From Betaproteobacteria bacterium HGW-Betaproteobacteria-11 (GTDB lineage Bacteria > Pseudomonadota > Gammaproteobacteria > Burkholderiales > Rhodocyclaceae), in contig PHCV01000008.1 of the NCBI GenBank assembly GCA_002842395.1, positions 1 to 64,000 on the forward strand: 64,000 nucleotides of DNA, read 5' to 3'. The position numbers were made by a program, and so were the translations under genes. The notes beneath the pieces were generated by a model that saw only the letters and a program-made list of their open reading frames with translations, ran no database searches and was not told the DNA's origin. Below are positions 8,560 to 17,703 of the stretch, piece by piece (within the stretch, counting starts at the first letter, position 1; the number at the start of each line of letters is the position of its first letter).

Positions 8560-10365
8560 ATGGAAATCCAGAAGAATCATTCGGCATATCTGGATCCCAT
8601 CCTCGAGCGGCATGCCCATCGAGCGACGGATCTTTTGCAGATTCTGCGCGCGGCGCAGGAGCATTTTGGCTGGCTGCATCCCGAGGCGATCGATCACCTG
8701 ACCCGGCGACTGGGGGTTCCGCGCGCCAAGATTGAGGGCATGGCAAGCTTTTATGCCTTCCTCCATCTGCAACCCGCCGGCAGATACCGTGTGCTGTTCT
8801 CCGACAACATCACCGACCGGATGCTGGGCAGCGCGGCACTCCGGGAGCGCATGTGCCGCAACTTGTGGATCGAACCGGGCAAGGTTTCCGAGGATGGGCT
8901 GGTAAGCGTGGACACCACCTCCTGCACCGGCATGTGCGATCAGGGGCCGGCACTGCTGGTCAATGGCATGGCCGTCACCCGGCTCGACGCGCAGCGCGTG
9001 GATGCGATCTGCGATCTGATACGCAACCAGGCGCCCCTCGCCGCATGGCCGACCGAGTACTTCCGGGTCGTCGATAACATTCGTCGCAGCGACCTTTTGC
9101 TGAACCCCGGCTTCATACCCGGAGCGGCGCTGACGGCTGCCCGGCAACGCGGCGGGCAGGGCCTGCTGCACGAGATCAAGGCATCCGGTCTGCGCGGCCG
9201 GGGCGGGGCTGGCTTCGCCACCGCCGCCAAGTGGGAGGCGTGCCGCGACGCGGCGGGCGAGGCGCATTACGTGGTGTGCAACGCCGATGAGGGCGAGCCT
9301 GGCACCTTCAAGGATCGCGTGTTGCTCGCCCGTCATGCCGACGAGGTATTCGAGGGCATGACCTTGTGTGCCTACGTCATCGGCGCGCGCAAGGGCCTGC
9401 TCTATCTGCGCGGCGAATATCGCTATCTGCTCGATCACCTTGACAGGATGCTGGCGCGCCGGCGGGAAAACCATCTGTTGGGCGCCTCCATCCTCGGCCA
9501 GCCCGGATTCGATTTCGACATCGAAATCCACGTCGGGGCCGGCGCCTACATCTGCGGCGAAGAATCCGCCCTGATCGAGTCACTGGAAGGCAAGCGCGGA
9601 ACACCGCGCAACCGCCCGCCGTATCCGGTCACCCATGGTTACCTCGATCAGCCGACGGCGGTGAACAATGTCGAAACCTTTGTCGCCACCTGTCACATCG
9701 CCCTGGCCGGTGGCGCATGGTATGCCGGCATCGGCGCCGCGCAGTCGAGCGGCACCAAACTCCTCTCGGTGTCGGGCGATTGCGCCCGGCCCGGCATCTA
9801 CGAATATCCTTTTGGCATTTCAGTGCGGCAGGTGCTGGATGATTGCGGGGCGGCCGACACCCAGGCCGTGCAGGTCGGCGGGCCTTCCGGCACGACGTTG
9901 GCCACCCATGAATTCGACCGCCTCATCGCCTTCGAGGATGTGCCGACCGCAGGCGCCTTCATGGTGTTCGACATCCGTCGTGACATGTTCGAGGTGGCGC
10001 GTAACTTCGTGCATTTCTTCGCCCATGAGAGCTGTGGTTTTTGTACGCCGTGTCGTGTCGGCACCTCCTTGTTGCGCAATTTGATGGACAAGCTGCACAA
10101 TGGCCAGGGCTCGCCCCATGACTTCCATGAGATCGAGAAGCTCGACCGGATTTTGTTGTCCGCCAGTCACTGCGGCCTCGGTCATACGGCCTGCAACCCG
10201 GTACTGGACACCATTGCCAAGTTCCGCCCGGCCTACGAACTGCGACTGCAGCAGCGGAGGTTTGTGCCCGCATTCGACCTGGACCGGTCGCTGCAGACTG
10301 CGCGCCAGATGACCGGCCGCGATGATGGCGCCACCCACTTGCATGATGAAGGCAGCGTTCGATGA
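8560..10365 (+). CDS. hoxF: NAD-reducing [NiFe]-hydrogenase diaphorase subunit HoxF
   Basis: HoxF is the FMN- and NAD(H)-binding subunit of the bidirectional group 3d hydrogenase. It has 601 residues, the length of the HoxF form that fuses a NuoE-like N-terminal domain to a NuoF-like body. Visible motifs are CTGMCDQGP for the N-terminal [2Fe-2S] cluster, GLRGRGGAGF and ADEGEPGTFKDR for NAD/FMN, YICGEESALIESLEG, and ESCGFCTPCRVG with a later HTACNP for the [4Fe-4S] cluster. The ATG at 8560 follows AGGAG at 8547-8551. It is the first gene of an unbroken hox-hyp run, and its stop overlaps hoxU. The 200-bp upstream gap should hold the promoter, but no clear one was recognised. Confidence 0.96.
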   Translation: MEIQKNHSAYLDPILERHAHRATDLLQILRAAQEHFGWLHPEAIDHLTRRLGVPRAKIEGMASFYAFLHLQPAGRYRVLFSDNITDRMLGSAALRERMCRNLWIEPGKVSEDGLVSVDTTSCTGMCDQGPALLVNGMAVTRLDAQRVDAICDLIRNQAPLAAWPTEYFRVVDNIRRSDLLLNPGFIPGAALTAARQRGGQGLLHEIKASGLRGRGGAGFATAAKWEACRDAAGEAHYVVCNADEGEPGTFKDRVLLARHADEVFEGMTLCAYVIGARKGLLYLRGEYRYLLDHLDRMLARRRENHLLGASILGQPGFDFDIEIHVGAGAYICGEESALIESLEGKRGTPRNRPPYPVTHGYLDQPTAVNNVETFVATCHIALAGGAWYAGIGAAQSSGTKLLSVSGDCARPGIYEYPFGISVRQVLDDCGAADTQAVQVGGPSGTTLATHEFDRLIAFEDVPTAGAFMVFDIRRDMFEVARNFVHFFAHESCGFCTPCRVGTSLLRNLMDKLHNGQGSPHDFHEIEKLDRILLSASHCGLGHTACNPVLDTIAKFRPAYELRLQQRRFVPAFDLDRSLQTARQMTGRDDGATHLHDEGSVR

Positions 10366-11084
10366 GCAAAACATTCACCCTCGATGACAAACGGATTCCG
10401 TTCGAGGATGGTCAAACCATCCTGCAGGCGGCTCTGGCAGCGAGCGTTTACATTCCGCATCTGTGTTACCACCCCGACCTCGAACCGCATGGTTCATGCA
10501 AGCTGTGCACGGTCAAGGTCGGCGGTCGGCAGACGGCCGCGTGCACCCTGCGGGCAGCGGAGGGAATGGCGGTGGAAAGCGATACCGGGGAAATCAACGC
10601 ACAGCGCCTGGCCCTGGTGCAAATGCTGTTCGTCGAGGGCAACCATTTCTGTCCATCGTGCGAGCAGAGTGGTGACTGCCGGTTGCAGGCGACGGCCTAT
10701 CAGCTTGGCATGCTGTCGCCCCATTTCGACCACTTTTTCCCCAACCGTCCGGTGGACGCGAGTCACCCCGACTTCCTGCTGGATTTCAACCGCTGCATCC
10801 TGTGCTCGTTGTGCGTACGGGCGAGCCGCGAGGTGGATGGCAAGAATGTATTCGCGCTCGCCGGGCGCGGTCTCAAGACGCATCTCATCGTCAATGCCCC
10901 CTCCGGCAAGCTGGGCGATACCGATTTCGGCGGCGCGGACAAGGCGGCGCATGTCTGTCCGGTGGGAGTGATCCTCCCCAAACGCCGGGGCTTTGCGGTA
11001 CCGATCGGCGAACGCACTTTCGACAAGTCGTCGATCGCCGATTACGTCGCGAGCCGACATGGCAAGAGGGGGGGCGAAAAGTGA
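10362..11084 (+). CDS. hoxU: NAD-reducing hydrogenase diaphorase small subunit HoxU
   Basis: HoxU is the iron-sulfur electron-transfer subunit linking HoxYH to HoxF, homologous to the N-terminus of NuoG. The 240 residues contain the ferredoxin-type [2Fe-2S] ligands in CYHPDLEPHGSCKLCTV. They also contain the His/Cys set HFCPSCEQSGDC and the CILCSLCVRAS ... CPVG cysteines for [4Fe-4S] clusters. The ATG overlaps the hoxF stop (ATGA at 10362-10365), and the TGA overlaps the GTG of hoxY. The assignment is secure from the motifs and gene order. Confidence 0.95.
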   Translation: MSKTFTLDDKRIPFEDGQTILQAALAASVYIPHLCYHPDLEPHGSCKLCTVKVGGRQTAACTLRAAEGMAVESDTGEINAQRLALVQMLFVEGNHFCPSCEQSGDCRLQATAYQLGMLSPHFDHFFPNRPVDASHPDFLLDFNRCILCSLCVRASREVDGKNVFALAGRGLKTHLIVNAPSGKLGDTDFGGADKAAHVCPVGVILPKRRGFAVPIGERTFDKSSIADYVASRHGKRGGEK

Positions 11085-11668
11085 CGGCGCACGACGCAAC
11101 CCGCCCGGCTCCTCCCCCGGCAGGCGCGCCCGAGCGCAAGCCGAAGCTGGCGACGGTGTCGCTCGCTGGCTGCTTCGGTTGCCACATGTCATTCCTCGAC
11201 ATCGACGAACGGCTGTTCACCCTGATCGAACACGTCACCTTCGACCGCTCGCCCTTCACCGACAAGAAGGAGGTGGGCGAATGTGACATCGGGCTGATCG
11301 AAGGCGGTGTGTGCAACGCCGAAAACGTGCAGATCCTGCGCGAGTTTCGCCAGCATTGCAAAATACTGGTGGCGCTGGGCGCCTGCGCGATCAACGGCGG
11401 CCTGCCCGCCCAGCGCAATTCGATTCCGTTATCCTCCCTGCTGCAAGCGGTTTACTATTCCAGTCCCCGCCTGCCTCACGGCGGCATCCCCGACGATGCG
11501 GAACTGCCGCTGCTGCTCGACAAGGTGCATCCCATCCACGAAGTGGTGAAAGTGGATTATTTCATTCCCGGTTGCCCGCCCTCGGCCGATGCCATCTGGA
11601 GCGTGCTGCGCGACCTGCTGGCAGGGCGAGCGCCCGTGCTGGGCCACGGCATGCTGCACTACGATTGA
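11081..11668 (+). CDS. hoxY: NAD-reducing hydrogenase small subunit HoxY
   Basis: HoxY is the small hydrogenase subunit carrying the proximal [4Fe-4S] cluster next to the NiFe site. The product has 195 residues from the GTG at 11081. Cluster ligands are visible in AGCFGCHMSFLDID, VCNAENV, LGACAINGGLP and IPGCPPSADAIW. The GTG overlaps the hoxU TGA (GTGA), which supports this start over longer frames inside hoxU. It is followed 7 bp later by hoxH. It belongs to the cytoplasmic group 3d enzyme, and no export signal is present. Confidence 0.95.
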   Translation: MTAHDATRPAPPPAGAPERKPKLATVSLAGCFGCHMSFLDIDERLFTLIEHVTFDRSPFTDKKEVGECDIGLIEGGVCNAENVQILREFRQHCKILVALGACAINGGLPAQRNSIPLSSLLQAVYYSSPRLPHGGIPDDAELPLLLDKVHPIHEVVKVDYFIPGCPPSADAIWSVLRDLLAGRAPVLGHGMLHYD

Positions 11669-11675
11669 GGCCCTC

Positions 11676-13157
11676 ATGAACTCCCCGCTCGAAACTGCCG
11701 AACATCCCGAGAATCTGCGCCGCGTGGCCATCGATCCGGTCTCGCGCGTGGAGGGCCATGGCAAGGTCACCCTCCTGCTCGATGAGCAGAACCGGATACA
11801 CCAGGTACGTCTACACATCGTCGAATTTCGCGGCTTCGAAAAATTCATAGAGGGCCGCCCCTATTGGGAGGTGCCGGTGATGGTGCAGCGTCTGTGCGGT
11901 ATCTGCCCGGTATCCCATCATCTGGCGGCAGCCAAGGCTTTCGACCACGTGCTCGGCGTCACGCAACTCACGCCCGCTGCCGAGCAGATACGGCGGCTCA
12001 TGCATTATGGGCAGATTCTGCAGTCACACGCGCTGCACTTCTTCTACCTGAGCTCGCCCGATCTGCTGTTCGGTTTCGACTCCGACCTTACCCGGCGCAG
12101 CATCGTCGGCGTTGCGGAAAAGCATCCGGAGATCGCCCGTCAGGGCGTGCTGTTGCGCAAGTTTGGCCAAGAGGTGATCCGCATCACCGCCGGCAAGCGG
12201 ATCCACGGCACCGGGGCCATCCCGGGCGGGGTCAACAAGGCGGTGACGGTGGCGGAACGCGACCAGCTGCTCGAGGATATCGACCAGATGATCGCCTGGA
12301 GCCGCGATGCAGTACATCTGGCAAGAAAGCTCCATGAAACCGATCCGGCGCTGTACGACGGCTTCGGCCTGTGCCGCTCCAACCTGCTGTCGCTGGTGGG
12401 GCGAGATGGAGCGCTCGATCTCTATCACGGCGCCCTGCGGGCAAGGAATGCGGCCGGCGCCCTCATTTTTGACCAGGTCGATTACCAGCACTACCGCAGC
12501 CACCTCGAGGAGGAAGTGAAACCCTGGAGTTACAACAAGTTCCCCTTCCTCAAGGTGCTGGGCAGCGAACACGGCTGGTACAAGGTGGGCCCGCTGGCAC
12601 GCCTGCAGAATTGCGATTTCATCCCGACTCCCCTCGCCGAGGCCGAACGGCGGGCGTTCCGTGACTATGCCGGCGGCGCGGTCAGGCATGCACCGCTGGC
12701 GTATCACTGGGCGCGCATGATCGAGATGCTGTTCGCTGCCGAGACCATCAAGGCACTACTGCACGATGATGCCATCCTGGGTGGCGAGCTCCTGGCTTGC
12801 GGCGAACGTCAGCGCGAAGGCGTGGGCGTCATCGAGGCGCCACGTGGTACGCTGATCCACCACTATCAGGTAGGTGACGACGATCTCGTGGTCATGTGCA
12901 ATCTGATCGTTTCCACTACCAACAACAACCAGGCCATGAACGAAGCCGTGCGCCAGGTGGCGTTGCGTTATCTGGACGGCCATGAGGTGACCGAGAGCCT
13001 GCTCAACCACATCGAAGTCGCCATCCGTGCGTTTGACCCCTGTCTGTCGTGTGCGACGCATGCCCTGGGACAAATGCCATTGCAAGTCGAGCTGCTCGAT
13101 GCGCAGGGCAGCCTGCGGAGCCGCCTTGCCAAAACCGCCGATGGGGCGATTGCGTGA
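11676..13157 (+). CDS. hoxH: NAD-reducing hydrogenase large subunit HoxH
   Basis: HoxH is the catalytic subunit holding the Ni-Fe(CN)2CO site. The 493-residue protein has both metal-binding motifs: RLCGICPVSHH in the N-terminal half and DPCLSCATH near the C-terminus. About 31 residues follow the terminal His, the extension removed by the protease HoxW after nickel insertion. The ATG at 11676 gives MNSPLETAEHPENLRRVAID, leading into SRVEGHGK. The stop overlaps the ATG of hoxW. All catalytic cysteines are present, so the enzyme should be functional. Confidence 0.97.
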   Translation: MNSPLETAEHPENLRRVAIDPVSRVEGHGKVTLLLDEQNRIHQVRLHIVEFRGFEKFIEGRPYWEVPVMVQRLCGICPVSHHLAAAKAFDHVLGVTQLTPAAEQIRRLMHYGQILQSHALHFFYLSSPDLLFGFDSDLTRRSIVGVAEKHPEIARQGVLLRKFGQEVIRITAGKRIHGTGAIPGGVNKAVTVAERDQLLEDIDQMIAWSRDAVHLARKLHETDPALYDGFGLCRSNLLSLVGRDGALDLYHGALRARNAAGALIFDQVDYQHYRSHLEEEVKPWSYNKFPFLKVLGSEHGWYKVGPLARLQNCDFIPTPLAEAERRAFRDYAGGAVRHAPLAYHWARMIEMLFAAETIKALLHDDAILGGELLACGERQREGVGVIEAPRGTLIHHYQVGDDDLVVMCNLIVSTTNNNQAMNEAVRQVALRYLDGHEVTESLLNHIEVAIRAFDPCLSCATHALGQMPLQVELLDAQGSLRSRLAKTADGAIA

Positions 13158-13696
13158 TGACGAAGCCCGTTCTGGTAATGGCCATCGGCAACGAAAGCCG
13201 CGGCGATGACGCGCTGGGGCCGCTCTTGGCGCGCCGTTTAACGGCGTGGCTCGATGGCACGGAATGCAGTGAAGCGGTCGAGGTGATCGAGGAATTCCAG
13301 TTACAGGTGGAACATGCGCTGGACCTCCAGGGTCGCACACTCGTCCTGTTCGTCGATGCAGGAGAGGGGTTGCCTGCGCCCTTCCGTTTTTACGAGGCCG
13401 CCCCCCGCCGGCCGGCCGGACACACGACACATGCCCTCGTCCCGGAAGCTCTGCTGGGAATCTACACGACAGTGCAGAATGCATCACCGCCGCCGGCATT
13501 CGTGCTGTGCATCGCCGGGATGTCGTTCGAACTGGGTGAGCCACTCTCTCCGCCTGGGCAACGGCATCTGGAAGAGGCGTTCGCATTCTGCCGGCAGCTT
13601 CTTCAGGCGCCGGCGGGACATGCGTGGCACGAACAGGCGAGGGCCGCCAGCGACGGGATGACGAGGGGGCAGACAAGCGGGGAGATTGCGGCATGA
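13157..13696 (+). CDS. hoxW: Hydrogenase maturation protease HoxW
   Basis: HoxW is the endopeptidase that trims the C-terminal extension of HoxH once nickel is inserted. The 179-residue protein opens MTKPVLVMAIGNESRGDDAL, with the family motif GNxxRGDD. An Asp in the LFVDAGEG loop is the second expected nickel-sensing residue. The ATG overlaps the hoxH stop and its own stop overlaps the HupE-like gene. The C-terminus (about 30 residues after WHEQARAAS) is polar and less family-like. The assignment rests on motif and position. Confidence 0.9.
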   Translation: MTKPVLVMAIGNESRGDDALGPLLARRLTAWLDGTECSEAVEVIEEFQLQVEHALDLQGRTLVLFVDAGEGLPAPFRFYEAAPRRPAGHTTHALVPEALLGIYTTVQNASPPPAFVLCIAGMSFELGEPLSPPGQRHLEEAFAFCRQLLQAPAGHAWHEQARAASDGMTRGQTSGEIAA

Positions 13697-13929
13697 TGGA
13701 CAGGCGAAAATGGGTACGCGGGACGGCCATCGCGTCGGCGGCAACGCCGGCTCTGGCCTGGGCGCATGCGGGTGTGGGCGCGATCGGCGGCTTTGGGGCC
13801 GGATTCGTCCTGGCAACGGCGCTGCTGCACGGGCTGGGCCTGGGCACCGCCTTGCTCTTCCGGCAACGGCTGAGGCGCCTGGCCGGTGTTGCGATCGCCT
13901 TGAGCGGAATTTATTTTGCCTATGCATGA
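13693..13929 (+). CDS. Miniature HupE/UreJ-like membrane protein
   Basis: This 78-residue protein starts at an ATG overlapping the hoxW stop. It begins with a signal-like hydrophobic stretch ending ALAWAHAG, where AHxG echoes the start of mature HupE. It then continues with ALLHGLGLGTALL and RLAGVAIALSGIYFA, which resemble the last helices of HupE/UreJ nickel permeases. The central helices, including the usual HPxxGxDH nickel motif, are missing. It is either an internally deleted HupE remnant or a minimal accessory membrane protein. Its 3' end overlaps the hypA start region, so translational coupling may have preserved it. Confidence 0.6.
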   Translation: MMDRRKWVRGTAIASAATPALAWAHAGVGAIGGFGAGFVLATALLHGLGLGTALLFRQRLRRLAGVAIALSGIYFAYA

Positions 13930-14263
13930 AATGTCGTTGGCGGAAAACGTGTTGCAGATCATCGAACAAGCCGCCCAGGAACAGGGCTTCGGCCGGGTCA
14001 GGACGGTCGTGCTGGAGATCGGCCAACTGGCCGCGGTAGAACCCGAAGCCATGCGTTTTTGCTTCGCGGCCGTCATGGCGGGCAGCATCGCCGAGGGAGC
14101 GGCGCTGGAGATGGTGACCGCGCCCGGCGCAGGCTGGTGCCTGCAGTGTGCCGCCAGCGTACCGCTCACCGAGCAGCCCGGCGCATGTCCGCGCTGTGGC
14201 GGCTTTCGCGTACGGGTCACCGGCGGCGCCGAACTGCGGGTGAAAGAACTGCTGGTCGAATGA
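13922..14263 (+). CDS. hypA: Hydrogenase nickel insertion protein HypA
   Basis: HypA is a zinc- and nickel-binding chaperone that works with HypB to deliver nickel to HoxH. With the ATG at 13922 it is 113 residues and opens MHEMSLAENVLQ; Met1-His2-Glu3 form the conserved nickel site, which fixes the start. The zinc site is the four cysteines in WCLQC and CPRCGG. It overlaps the end of the HupE-like gene by 8 bp. hypB follows after 36 bp. Confidence 0.96.
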   Translation: MHEMSLAENVLQIIEQAAQEQGFGRVRTVVLEIGQLAAVEPEAMRFCFAAVMAGSIAEGAALEMVTAPGAGWCLQCAASVPLTEQPGACPRCGGFRVRVTGGAELRVKELLVE

Positions 14264-14299
14264 TTCCGGGATGTCCGGAAAACGAAAAGGAGAACACCC

Positions 14300-15184
14300 A
14301 TGTGCACGACATGTGGCTGCAATGCAGGCGAGGTGAAGCTGGACGGGCAGACCGTGCATGACCATGCGGGGTCCGATGGCCGGGTGTATCGGCATGCGCA
14401 CGCGGATGCGCATGACCACTCGCATCCTCATCCGCACGGCCTGCTGCATCTTGGCCGGGGGGAAACCCATGCGCATGCTCCCGGCCTGTCACCGGCGAGG
14501 GTGGTGCGAATCGAACGCGACATCCTCGCCAGGAACAACGGCCATGCCGCGGAAAACCGCGGTTTGCTGCAAGCCCGCGGCATTCTCGGCCTGAACCTGG
14601 TTTCCAGCCCCGGTTCGGGCAAGACCACGCTGCTGGTACGCACCCTGCGGGCACTGCCAGCGCATACACCGGTGGCCGTGATCGAAGGTGACCAGCAAAC
14701 CGCCAACGATGCCGAGCGCATTCGCGCGACGGGTACCCCCGCCATCCAGATCAATACCGGCAAGGGGTGCCACCTCGATGCGCAGATGGTGGGGCAGGCG
14801 CTCCAGCGACTCGTCCTCCCCGAAGGCGGGCTGCTGTTCATCGAAAACGTCGGCAATCTGGTCTGTCCGGCGGCTTTCGATCTGGGGGAAGCCGCCAAGG
14901 TGGTGATTCTTTCCGTCACCGAAGGCGAAGACAAACCGCTCAAATACCCGGACATGTTCCGCGCCGCGCGACTGCTGCTGCTCAACAAGTGCGACTTGTT
15001 GCCCCACCTCGACTTCGATGTGGCACTGGCCATCGAAAATGCCCTGCGCATCAACCCGGAGCTTGCCATCATCCGCGTTTCCGCGGTCAGCGGCGAAGGG
15101 CTGGATGACTGGCTGGGCTGGCTTGCCCGTGAGCGCGCCAGCCTGACGGCCCGCCAGAATACGAGCGTGATCGAGGCCGCATGA
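14300..15184 (+). CDS. hypB: Hydrogenase nickel incorporation GTPase HypB
   Basis: HypB is the GTPase that powers nickel insertion with HypA. The 294-residue protein starts MCTTCGCN, the high-affinity CxxCGC nickel site. A His/Asp-rich stretch at about residues 31-63 ([16 protein letters not shown]) may store nickel. The G domain has the P-loop SSPGSGKTT, a metal-site Cys in [18 protein letters not shown] and the guanine motif LNKCD. AAAAGGAGA just upstream of the ATG is a strong ribosome-binding site. The stop overlaps hypF. Confidence 0.97.
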   Translation: MCTTCGCNAGEVKLDGQTVHDHAGSDGRVYRHAHADAHDHSHPHPHGLLHLGRGETHAHAPGLSPARVVRIERDILARNNGHAAENRGLLQARGILGLNLVSSPGSGKTTLLVRTLRALPAHTPVAVIEGDQQTANDAERIRATGTPAIQINTGKGCHLDAQMVGQALQRLVLPEGGLLFIENVGNLVCPAAFDLGEAAKVVILSVTEGEDKPLKYPDMFRAARLLLLNKCDLLPHLDFDVALAIENALRINPELAIIRVSAVSGEGLDDWLGWLARERASLTARQNTSVIEAA

Positions 15185-16308
15185 ACGCGCCTGCGCAGTC
15201 CGCCGCCTTGCCTGCCCACGTCATTCGACTGGCAGGCTCGGGGCCGAGCGTGCTGGCGCTGGGCGGATGGTTCAAGAACACTATCTGCCTCACCCGTGGA
15301 GATACCGCCCATCTCTCGCCGCTGGTGGGCGATCTGGCCAGCCCCGAAGCCTGCCTGGCATTGGAAACGACCGTTGCCCAACTGTGTGACACGCTATCCG
15401 TCAGCCCGGAGCTGATCGCGCATGATCTGCATCCGGATTTCCACAGCACCCGCCTGGCATTCGAACTGGCCGCGCGACATGGGATTGCCACCCTTGCCGT
15501 GCAGCATCATCACGCGCACATTGCCGCGGTTTGCGCCGAGCATGGGGTGAGCGGCCCCGTCATCGGCCTCGCGCTCGATGGCGTGGGGCTGGGCACCGAT
15601 GGCATGGCCTGGGGAGGCGAGCTGCTGAAGGTGGACGCGCCAGGCGCCGAGCGGCTGGGCCACCTGCGCCCGTTGCGGCTGCCCGGCGCCGACCGTGCCG
15701 CCCGGGAGCCGTGGCGGATGGCTGCCGCTGCGCTGCATGAACTGGGGCAGCATGACGAAATCGCGGCGCGCTTTTCCACCCAGCCGGCAGCAGCCACCGT
15801 GGCCGCCATGCTGCAACGCGATCTGAACTGCCCTCCGACCTCGAGCATGGGCCGCTTGTTCGATGCCGCCGCCGGGTTGCTCGGCCTTTGCCCCGTACAG
15901 CGATTCGAGGGCGAGGCGGCGATCTTGCTGCAACAGCTGGCAGAGGCTCACGGCACGGTGCCGCCTTTGGCCGCGGGCTATGCATTGCAGGCGGGCGTGC
16001 TGGATTTTCTGCCGTTGCTGGCGGTGCTGGCCAAGGAATCCGAGCCAGCTCGCGGTGCCGCCCTGTTTCATGCCACCGTGGCTCTCGGGCTGGCAACGTG
16101 GGCGCTCGAGGCCCTGACACGACATCCCGTCGACCTCGTGGTCTGCGGTGGTGGCTGCTTCCTGAACCGGCTGTTGTTGCAGCAGCTGACCAGTCATCTG
16201 CAATCTCGCGGCGTCCGCGTACTGACCGCGCGACAACTCTCGCCCGGTGATGGCGGCCTATCGCTCGGGCAGGCATGGGTTGCCATCCAACACTCAAGGA
16301 GTTCATGA
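15181..16308 (+). CDS. hypF: Short HypF: carbamoyltransferase (Kae1-like) domain only
   Basis: HypF makes the carbamoyl group that becomes the cyanide ligands of the NiFe site. Full-length HypF is about 750 residues, with acylphosphatase, zinc-finger, YrdC-like and Kae1-like domains. This protein has only 375 residues, covering the C-terminal Kae1-like domain. Visible parts are the metal-binding [30 protein letters not shown] and [11 protein letters not shown]. It starts cleanly at an ATG overlapping the hypB stop, so it is not a sequencing truncation. Shortened HypF proteins are known in Ralstonia eutropha hydrogenase operons. A full-length copy may exist elsewhere, or the missing step is done differently. 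Confidence 0.9.
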   Translation: MNAPAQSAALPAHVIRLAGSGPSVLALGGWFKNTICLTRGDTAHLSPLVGDLASPEACLALETTVAQLCDTLSVSPELIAHDLHPDFHSTRLAFELAARHGIATLAVQHHHAHIAAVCAEHGVSGPVIGLALDGVGLGTDGMAWGGELLKVDAPGAERLGHLRPLRLPGADRAAREPWRMAAAALHELGQHDEIAARFSTQPAAATVAAMLQRDLNCPPTSSMGRLFDAAAGLLGLCPVQRFEGEAAILLQQLAEAHGTVPPLAAGYALQAGVLDFLPLLAVLAKESEPARGAALFHATVALGLATWALEALTRHPVDLVVCGGGCFLNRLLLQQLTSHLQSRGVRVLTARQLSPGDGGLSLGQAWVAIQHSRSS

Positions 16309-16309
16309 G

Positions 16310-16558
16310 ATGTGCCTTGCCCTTCCCGCCCGTGTCGAGGAATTGCTCGACGCCGAAAATGCCATCGTCAACCTCGGCGGCGTGCGCCGGAACATCTCTC
16401 TGGCGCTGGTGGACGCTATCGCGGTTGGCGACTATGTGATCGTGCACGTCGGGTTTGCGCTGCAAAAACTTGACGAGGAAGAGGCCGCGCGCACGCTGGC
16501 GCTGTTTGCCGAGCTTGGCCAGGCGCAAGGTGGCGCACCGGAAGCCGGCGCCCAATGA
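16310..16558 (+). CDS. hypC: HypC/HupF hydrogenase maturation chaperone
   Basis: HypC is a small chaperone that, with HypD, carries the Fe(CN)2CO unit to the large subunit. It has 82 residues. The ATG at 16310 gives the diagnostic MCLALPARV start, where Cys2 is essential, and excludes longer frames. AAGGAG lies 8-13 bp upstream, within the end of hypF. The stop overlaps the ATG of hypD (ATGA at 16555-16558). Confidence 0.95.
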   Translation: MCLALPARVEELLDAENAIVNLGGVRRNISLALVDAIAVGDYVIVHVGFALQKLDEEEAARTLALFAELGQAQGGAPEAGAQ

Positions 16559-17703
16559 AATATGTGGACGAATTCCGCGACGGCAGGCTGGCCAGTCAGC
16601 TTGCCGCCAGCATCGCCCGCGAAGCCGATCCTTCCCGCAGTTATCGCCTGATGGAATTCTGCGGCGGGCACACGCACGCCATTTCGCGCCATGGCCTCGC
16701 CGACCTGCTGCCGGGCAACGTACGGATGATTCACGGCCCCGGCTGCCCGGTGTGCGTGCTGCCGATCGGGCGCATCGACCAGGCCATCCGACTGGCGCTG
16801 GAACGGCAGGTGCTGCTTTGCACTTATGCCGATACCCTGCGTGTGCCTGCCTCCGGCCGGCTCTCGCTGCTCAAGGTCAAGGCCCGGGGCGCCGACGTGC
16901 GCATGGTCTACTCGATCGCCGAGGCGCTCGGACTGGCACAGCGCCACCCGCAACGGCAGGTGGTGTTTCTCGCCATCGGTTTCGAAACCACCACCCCGCC
17001 CACGGCCGTGGCCGTGAAGCAGGCGCGTGCCCTGAAGCTCAAAAATTTTTCGGTGCTGTGCAACCATGTACTGACCCCCGCGGCCATGCATGCCATTCTC
17101 GATACGCCCAGTGGTACGCGACTGGATGGTTTTGTCGGTCCAGCGCATGTTTCCACCGTCATCGGCAGCCGGCCCTACGAGCCGTTTGCCCGTGACTACC
17201 GCAAACCTGTCGTCATCGCCGGATTTGAGCCGCTGGACGTGATGCAGGCGATCCTGATGCTCATCCGCCAGATCAACGCCGGGTGCGCACGCGTGGAAAA
17301 CGAATTCATCCGCGCCGTAACGCCTGATGGCAACCGCAAGGCACAAGCCCTCATGGACGAGGTATTCGAATTGCGCGACCATTTCGAGTGGCGCGGCCTG
17401 GGCACGATCGCACACAGCGCGCTCAAGCCGCGCCCGGCCTACGCCGCGCATGACGCCGAAGCACGCTTCGGCCTGGAATACCGTCCCGTGTCCGACAGCA
17501 AGGCTTGCGAATGCGGCGCCATCCTGCGCGGCGAGAAACGTCCGGCGCAGTGCGGGATTTTCGGCACGGTCTGCACGCCGGACAACCCGATCGGTTCCTG
17601 CATGGTTTCTGCGGAGGGTGCGTGCGCCGCGCATTACAACTATGGCCGCTTTCGCGAGCCATCCACCGGCACCCATGCACCCGCACTGGAGGATTCCGCT
17701 TGA
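16555..17703 (+). CDS. hypD: Hydrogenase formation protein HypD
   Basis: HypD is the [4Fe-4S] scaffold on which the Fe(CN)2CO group is assembled. The 382-residue protein has all the expected motifs: [23 protein letters not shown], and [10 protein letters not shown]. The C-terminal cluster cysteines appear in [28 protein letters not shown] and EGACAA. The ATG overlaps the hypC stop and the TGA overlaps the TTG start of hypE. The assignment is secure. Confidence 0.97.
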   Translation: MKYVDEFRDGRLASQLAASIAREADPSRSYRLMEFCGGHTHAISRHGLADLLPGNVRMIHGPGCPVCVLPIGRIDQAIRLALERQVLLCTYADTLRVPASGRLSLLKVKARGADVRMVYSIAEALGLAQRHPQRQVVFLAIGFETTTPPTAVAVKQARALKLKNFSVLCNHVLTPAAMHAILDTPSGTRLDGFVGPAHVSTVIGSRPYEPFARDYRKPVVIAGFEPLDVMQAILMLIRQINAGCARVENEFIRAVTPDGNRKAQALMDEVFELRDHFEWRGLGTIAHSALKPRPAYAAHDAEARFGLEYRPVSDSKACECGAILRGEKRPAQCGIFGTVCTPDNPIGSCMVSAEGACAAHYNYGRFREPSTGTHAPALEDSA

